NCBI GenBank assembly: GCA_035550075.1
Contig: DASZQG010000170.1
Span: 1 to 10,429 of the forward strand
Direction of reading: 5' to 3'
Source: AWTP1-13 sp035550075
GTDB lineage: Bacteria > Pseudomonadota > Alphaproteobacteria > Rhizobiales > Hyphomicrobiaceae
Length of the DNA stretch: 10,429 bases
A model generated the notes under the pieces. The model did not search any database, had not been told where the DNA came from, and saw nothing but the letters and a program-made list of their open reading frames with translations. Below, piece by piece: positions 6,632-10,429 of this stretch (its first letter is position 1; each line of letters opens with the position of its first letter). The position numbers and the translations under genes are program-made.

Positions 6632-6982
6632 CTAGATGGCAATGCCGAGCCTGGGCAGCAGCCAGAGGACCATCAGGTACAGCACCATCGTCAAGGCGCA
6701 GCCGAGGCCCAGGGCAGGCCAGAAACCCAGGCCATGCCGCAGGGCGGCCGGTACCACCAGAAACATCGGCAGGCTTGGGAGCACGAACCAGAAGGTGGAT
6801 TCGAGTTGGGCCGCGACGCGCCTGGCGTCGCCGGTATCGCGCCAAAGCCAGATGACAGCGAGGATCGAGACGAGGGGCAGCGACGCAATCAGCCCGCCGA
6901 TGCCGGGACTGCGCCGTGCGACCTCCGAAATCAGCATCACGAGCACGCCGGACAACAATGCTTTCAGAATGAGGTACGTCAT
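6632..6982 (-). CDS. DUF3147 family membrane protein
   Basis: This is a 116-residue inner-membrane protein of unknown function, recognised as DUF3147 from its overall pattern. It has about four hydrophobic segments: residues 3-20, 28-47, 64-82 and 87-112. Family-like stretches include GGLIASLPLVSILAVIWLW (29-47), RDTGDARRVA (48-57), TFWFVLPSLPMFLVVP (63-78) and ALTMVLYLMVLW near the end. The conserved polar loop after the second segment is typical. The ATG at 6980-6982 has only a weak GGA upstream. It follows the interrupted pdeM gene by 100 bases on the same strand. No functional link to repair is known to me. The length matches the family, the gene appears intact, and it ends in TAG. Confidence 0.85.
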   Translation of the reverse strand: MTYLILKALLSGVLVMLISEVARRSPGIGGLIASLPLVSILAVIWLWRDTGDARRVAAQLESTFWFVLPSLPMFLVVPAALRHGLGFWPALGLGCALTMVLYLMVLWLLPRLGIAI

Positions 6983-7082
6983 GAGCTGCTGTCCGCCCGC
7001 TCGACCCGGTCAAAGGCCCGACCCGATCACGAAGTTTTAGCACGAGCGGACGGTATGCGCCGAAAAGGGGGAAGCTGGCGCC

Positions 7083-7808
7083 TCAATCGCCGCACAGGAA
7101 GCGTGTGGCGACGGGGTAGAGCCCTTCCTGGCCCAGCATCCACACCGCGAAGCCGCCGTTGCCGAACAGCGGCTGGAAGGCATCGTCGAGCACATTGAGC
7201 CCGCCGGCGAAGGTCCCGAACGCCGGCATCACCACGCGCCGGCCGTTACCGACAAAGCAAGGGCGGCGGATGGAGTAGCCGTACATGGAAAGGCGCGCGG
7301 CAGGATGCAGGTGGCCGGCGATCTCATGGGTGACGCCGGCGGGAGAAGGGTGGTGGCGGAGCGTGATGCCGGCGAGTTGGACGTCGCTCACCACCCGGCC
7401 CCCGAGCGAAGAGTGGATTTCCCCGTCGTGGTTGCCGGTGATCCAGATCCAGTCGCGGTCCTCCTGCAGCAGGTGCAGGATTTCCAGGTTGTCGGCGCGG
7501 ATGCGGTCGGCGGCGCGGATGTCGTGGAAGCTGTCGCCCAGTGCGATGACGCGGGCCGGCTGGTAGCGGTCGATCACCTCGGCGAGCCGCACCAGCGTCT
7601 GGCGCGTGTCGTAAGGCGGCAGCAGCGCGCCGCGCTCCGCGTAGGCCGACGCTTTCTCCAGGTGCAGGTCGGCGACCAGCAGGGTGTGCTCGGCCGCGCA
7701 CTAGAGCGCTCCGGAGCTGTCGGCGGTGAACGGCTTGCCGCAGATGCTGAGCGGCTGGGAGATCGACTCCGACAACAGGTCCAGCCGTTCCGGCTTCAAC
7801 TGCAGCAT
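7083..7808 (-). pseudogene. pdeM: Ligase-associated DNA damage response phosphoesterase PdeM, interrupted by in-frame TAG
   Basis: PdeM is a calcineurin-like metallophosphoesterase of the ligase-associated DNA damage response, thought to act as a DNA end-processing nuclease. The full frame would encode 241 residues from the ATG at 7806-7808, with AGAGGGGG just upstream. It begins MLQLKPERLDLL and keeps the family motifs: DLH at residues 47-49, GDSFHD at 91-96, GNHD at 125-128 and GHLHP at 165-169. Codon 36 (7701-7703), however, is TAG, between GAL and CAAEH. The next usable start in frame is a GTG at 7592 (codon 73), which would lose the DLH metal site. No ATG, GTG or TTG lies between. The rest of the frame has no further damage, which points to a recent mutation, a sequencing or assembly error, or readthrough. 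The ATG begins one base after the helicase stop, so the two genes are normally coupled. TAG ends six other genes in this window, which argues against reassignment. Confidence 0.85.
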
Positions 7809-7809
7809 G

Positions 7810-10392
7810 CTACCCCCTCTGCATCGCCTCGCGGACGAGATCCTCGGCCGCTTCCCTCAGGATGTGTTCGCCGACGTTGCCGCCGTAGACGAGCTCCTGG
7901 CCGATCTCCAGCAGCACCGGTACCGCAAGCGGCGAGACGCGGTCCAGGGGCTGGTGGCGGATTTTCCCCTTGATCCGTAGGAGGAAGTCGCCGAGGCGGC
8001 CGATATCGAGCAGGCCCGTGGCGGCGTCCGCCCACGCGGCTTCCAGCAGCAGGTGGCCGGGATCGTGCCGGCGCAGCACGTCGTAGATGAGGTCGGAGGA
8101 GATCGTCACCTGGCGGCCCGACTTCACCTTGCCGGGATGGCGGCGCTCGATCAGGCCGGCGATCACGGCGTTGATGCGGAAGGTGCGCTTCATCAGGCTG
8201 GACTCGGCAAGCCATGCGTCGAGGTCGTCGCCCAGCATGTCCTCGGCGAAGAGCTTGGCGAAGTCGAGCCGGCCCGCGGCGGCGAGCGCAGCCATGTCGT
8301 CGATGGCCCAGATCGCCAGCGCGTAATCGTTGGCGACGAAACCGACCGGCTTGGCGCCCGCGCGGTGCAGGCGGCGGGTGAGCAGCATGCCGAGTGTCTG
8401 GTGCGCGAGGCGGCCCTCGAAGGGATAGGCGACGAGGAAGTGCTTGGCGCCGCGCGGGAATGTTTCGAGCAGCACCTCGCCGGCCGCCGGGATGACCGAG
8501 CGGTCGAGCTGGAAGCCCAGCCACTCGCACACCGGGTCGGGCAGCGCCGACCAGCGGCGACGGTCGGCCAGCATGGCGCGCACGCGTTCGGCAAGGTGCG
8601 TGGAGAGCGGGAACTTGCCGCCGTCATAAGAGGGGATCTGCGGCTCGGGATCGCTTGTGCGGGTGACGAAGGCGTCGGTGTCCTGCAGACCCTCGAAGCG
8701 CAGTACCTCGCCGGCGAAGGCGAAGGTGTCGCCGGGCGTGAGCTGGTCGATGAAGGATTCCTCCAGCTCGCCCAGCACGCGACCCCCCATCAACGCGGGG
8801 CGCGCCGTGCCTGGCCGGCCCTTGGCGGCGCGGCGCCCGACGAGGCGGATCTTGATCATCGGCGATTCGACAATGGTGCCGGCGTTCATGCGGTAGCGCT
8901 GCGCCAGGCGCGGGTGGGCGAGACGCAGGTGGCCATCCGGCGCCGGGCGCAGACGCGCGTAGCGCTCGTAGGCTTTGAGCGCGTAGCCGCCGGTGGACAC
9001 GAACTCGACCGCCCGGTCGAACTGGCGGCGCGTGAGGCCGGTGTAGGGCGAGGCGGTGCGGATCTCGTTGAAGAGAGCGTCGGGCTGAAAAGCCCCGGCG
9101 CAGGCGGTGCCCCAGATGTGCTGGGCGAGCACGTCGAGCGCGCCGGTCCGCGCCTGGACGGCGTCGTGTGCGTTGGCTGCCGCGGCCTCGATGGCGGCGC
9201 GGCACTCCAGCACCTCGAAGCGGTTCGAGGGCACCAGGTAGGCCTTGGAGGGTTCGTCCAGGCGGTGGTTGGCGCGACCGACGCGCTGGATCAGGCGGCT
9301 CGCGCCCTTCGGCGCCCCGACGTTGATGACGAGATCGACATCCCCCCAGTCGACGCCGAGGTCGAGGGTGGAGGTGGCGACAACGGCGCGCAGGGTGCCG
9401 GCGGCCATTGCCGCTTCCACCTTGCGGCGGCGGGCGGCGTCCAGCGAGCCGTGGTGGAGCGCAATCGGCAGGCTCGCCTCGTTGACGCGCCACAGCTCCT
9501 GGAACAACAGCTCGGCCTGGCTGCGCGTGTTGACGAACACCAGCGAGAGCTTGTGGGCGGCGATCGCTTTCAGGATGTCGGGCACGGCGTAGCGCGTGGT
9601 GTGGCCGGCCCAGGGCAGCTCGGCCTCGGTGCTGAGCATCGAGATGTCATGCGCGGCGCCGCCTTCGGCACGCACCACGTCGGCGAGGCGCAGGCTGTTG
9701 CCTGCGGTCTGGATGGCGAGATAGGCGCGCAGCTCGCTGGGGCGGGCGACGGTAGCGGATAGGCCGATGCGGATGTGGTCGGGCGCCAGCGTCGCCAGCC
9801 GGGCGAGGTCGAGGGCGAGCAGATCGCCGCGCTTGGTCGGCGCCAGTGCGTGCAGCTCGTCGAGGATCACGGTCTGCAGGCCGGCGAAAAGTTGGCGCGC
9901 GTCCGGGTGCGACAGCAGCAGCGCAAGCTGCTCCGGGGTGGTGAGCAAGAAATCGGGCGGGTAGAGGCGCTGGCGGGCCTTGCGGGAGACGGTAGTGTCG
10001 CCGGTGCGGGTCTCGACCCGGACGGCCAGGTTCATCTCGGAAAGGGGCGTCAGCAGGTTGCGCTCCACGTCGGCGGCGAGCGCCTTCAGCGGCGAGATAT
10101 AGAGCGTGTGGATGCTGCGTGGCCTGATTTTCGGGTTGCGGTCCGCAAGCGCGACCAGGCTCGGCAGGAAGCCGGCCAGGGTCTTGCCGGAGCCGGTGGG
10201 GGCGATGAGCAGGGTGGAGCGGCGCTCGCGCGCCTTGTCGAGCAGTGCGATCTGGTGTTGCCGCGGCGCCCAGCCGCGGCGGGCGAACCAGTCGTGGAAG
10301 ACCGGCGGCAGAACGGCCTGGCTGAGCGGCGCGGCGCGCGTGGCGCCCGGCTCGGTGCGGCGCAGCGGCATGGGCTTGGCGGAGACGCGCAT
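7810..10392 (-). CDS. Ligase-associated DNA damage response DEXH-box helicase (Lhr core family)
   Basis: This is an ATP-driven, Lhr-type superfamily 2 helicase that acts with an ATP-dependent DNA ligase, an exonuclease and PdeM in a bacterial DNA damage response cassette. The protein has 860 residues, a normal length for this branch. Helicase motifs appear in order: APTGSGKT (Walker A, 64-71), TTPEQL (151-156), DELH (178-181), SAT (212-214), VFVNTRSQ (285-292), ATSTLDLGVDWG (339-350) and QRVGRANHR (369-377). The remaining half contains the winged-helix and Lhr-specific C-terminal regions, including YPFEGRLAHQTLG. The ATG at 10390-10392 lacks a strong ribosome-binding site; an in-frame ATG at 10371 is an alternative. 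A TAA at 10396-10398 upstream may end a preceding gene such as the ligase, but only about ten codons are visible and they cannot be identified. The stop TAG is followed one base later by the pdeM start. Confidence 0.95.
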   Translation of the reverse strand: MRVSAKPMPLRRTEPGATRAAPLSQAVLPPVFHDWFARRGWAPRQHQIALLDKARERRSTLLIAPTGSGKTLAGFLPSLVALADRNPKIRPRSIHTLYISPLKALAADVERNLLTPLSEMNLAVRVETRTGDTTVSRKARQRLYPPDFLLTTPEQLALLLSHPDARQLFAGLQTVILDELHALAPTKRGDLLALDLARLATLAPDHIRIGLSATVARPSELRAYLAIQTAGNSLRLADVVRAEGGAAHDISMLSTEAELPWAGHTTRYAVPDILKAIAAHKLSLVFVNTRSQAELLFQELWRVNEASLPIALHHGSLDAARRRKVEAAMAAGTLRAVVATSTLDLGVDWGDVDLVINVGAPKGASRLIQRVGRANHRLDEPSKAYLVPSNRFEVLECRAAIEAAAANAHDAVQARTGALDVLAQHIWGTACAGAFQPDALFNEIRTASPYTGLTRRQFDRAVEFVSTGGYALKAYERYARLRPAPDGHLRLAHPRLAQRYRMNAGTIVESPMIKIRLVGRRAAKGRPGTARPALMGGRVLGELEESFIDQLTPGDTFAFAGEVLRFEGLQDTDAFVTRTSDPEPQIPSYDGGKFPLSTHLAERVRAMLADRRRWSALPDPVCEWLGFQLDRSVIPAAGEVLLETFPRGAKHFLVAYPFEGRLAHQTLGMLLTRRLHRAGAKPVGFVANDYALAIWAIDDMAALAAAGRLDFAKLFAEDMLGDDLDAWLAESSLMKRTFRINAVIAGLIERRHPGKVKSGRQVTISSDLIYDVLRRHDPGHLLLEAAWADAATGLLDIGRLGDFLLRIKGKIRHQPLDRVSPLAVPVLLEIGQELVYGGNVGEHILREAAEDLVREAMQRG

Positions 10393-10429
10393 TGGTTAAG
10401 GCAAGCGATGCCACTGTTGCGAGGGAAAG

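Noticed and set aside
6983..7082. Short complementary pairs (GCGCC/GGCGC, GGTC/GACC) in the gap after pdeM
   Set aside because: Stems of four or five pairs are expected by chance in DNA this rich in G and C, and no T-run follows.
7083..7592. A genuine short 169-residue PdeM starting at the GTG at 7592
   Set aside because: It would lack the DLH metal-binding motif, and family-like sequence with a good ribosome-binding site continues upstream to 7808.
7701..7703. Genetic code reassignment or pyrrolysine at the pdeM TAG
   Set aside because: TAG ends six other genes here at normal family lengths, and no pyrrolysine-type context is visible, so ordinary nonsense mutation or sequence error is simpler.
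8053..9762. 569-codon open frame on the plus strand
   Set aside because: It lies opposite the helicase gene. Its translation is rich in Gly, Arg, Ala, Glu and His with no domain pattern, as expected from antisense of high-GC coding DNA.
10396..10429. Possible end of an upstream ligase gene on the minus strand
   Set aside because: A TAA at 10396-10398 closes an open stretch of about ten codons, but they show no recognisable ligase C-terminus.

Overview
The window is a high-GC bacterial chromosome segment. All ten recognisable genes lie on the minus strand, so they are read from right to left. Codon bias, the TAXI-type TRAP transporter, the ligase-associated repair genes and the DUF3147 and zincin families all suggest an alphaproteobacterium (Rhodospirillales or Hyphomicrobiales type). 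The genus cannot be named from the sequence. There are no insertion sequences, CRISPR arrays, tRNA or rRNA genes, and no gene-free stretch longer than about 170 bases.

In transcription order the window opens with a DNA-repair pair at 10392-7083. An intact 860-residue Lhr-type DEXH helicase is followed after one base by pdeM, a metallophosphoesterase gene. Both belong to the ligase-associated DNA damage response cassette. The pdeM frame is interrupted at codon 36 by an in-frame TAG, just before the first metal-binding motif. This is the most notable observation in the window.

Next comes a run of small genes at 6982-4521: a DUF3147 membrane protein, a short ACT-domain-like protein, a cytoplasmic minimal zincin of the PF06262 type, an exported cysteine-rich protein with an HECGH zinc motif, and an unrecognised helical protein. 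The last sits 24 bases before leuD (4496-3891), the small subunit of isopropylmalate isomerase in leucine biosynthesis. No leuC is in the window.

After an AT-richer gap of about 166 bases comes a two-gene TRAP-TAXI uptake system: a periplasmic solute-binding protein (3724-2699) and a fused membrane permease (2614-608). Between them is a perfect 10-bp stem-loop that probably sets the ratio of binding protein to permease. The window ends inside a cyclopropane-fatty-acid synthase family gene (458-1, N-terminal third only).

Most of the region is ordinary housekeeping and accessory metabolism, and I see no convincing new multi-gene system. The points worth following up are the interrupted pdeM beside an intact helicase, the two neighbouring zinc-peptidase-like proteins, the orphan helical protein coupled to leuD, and several clear intergenic inverted repeats.
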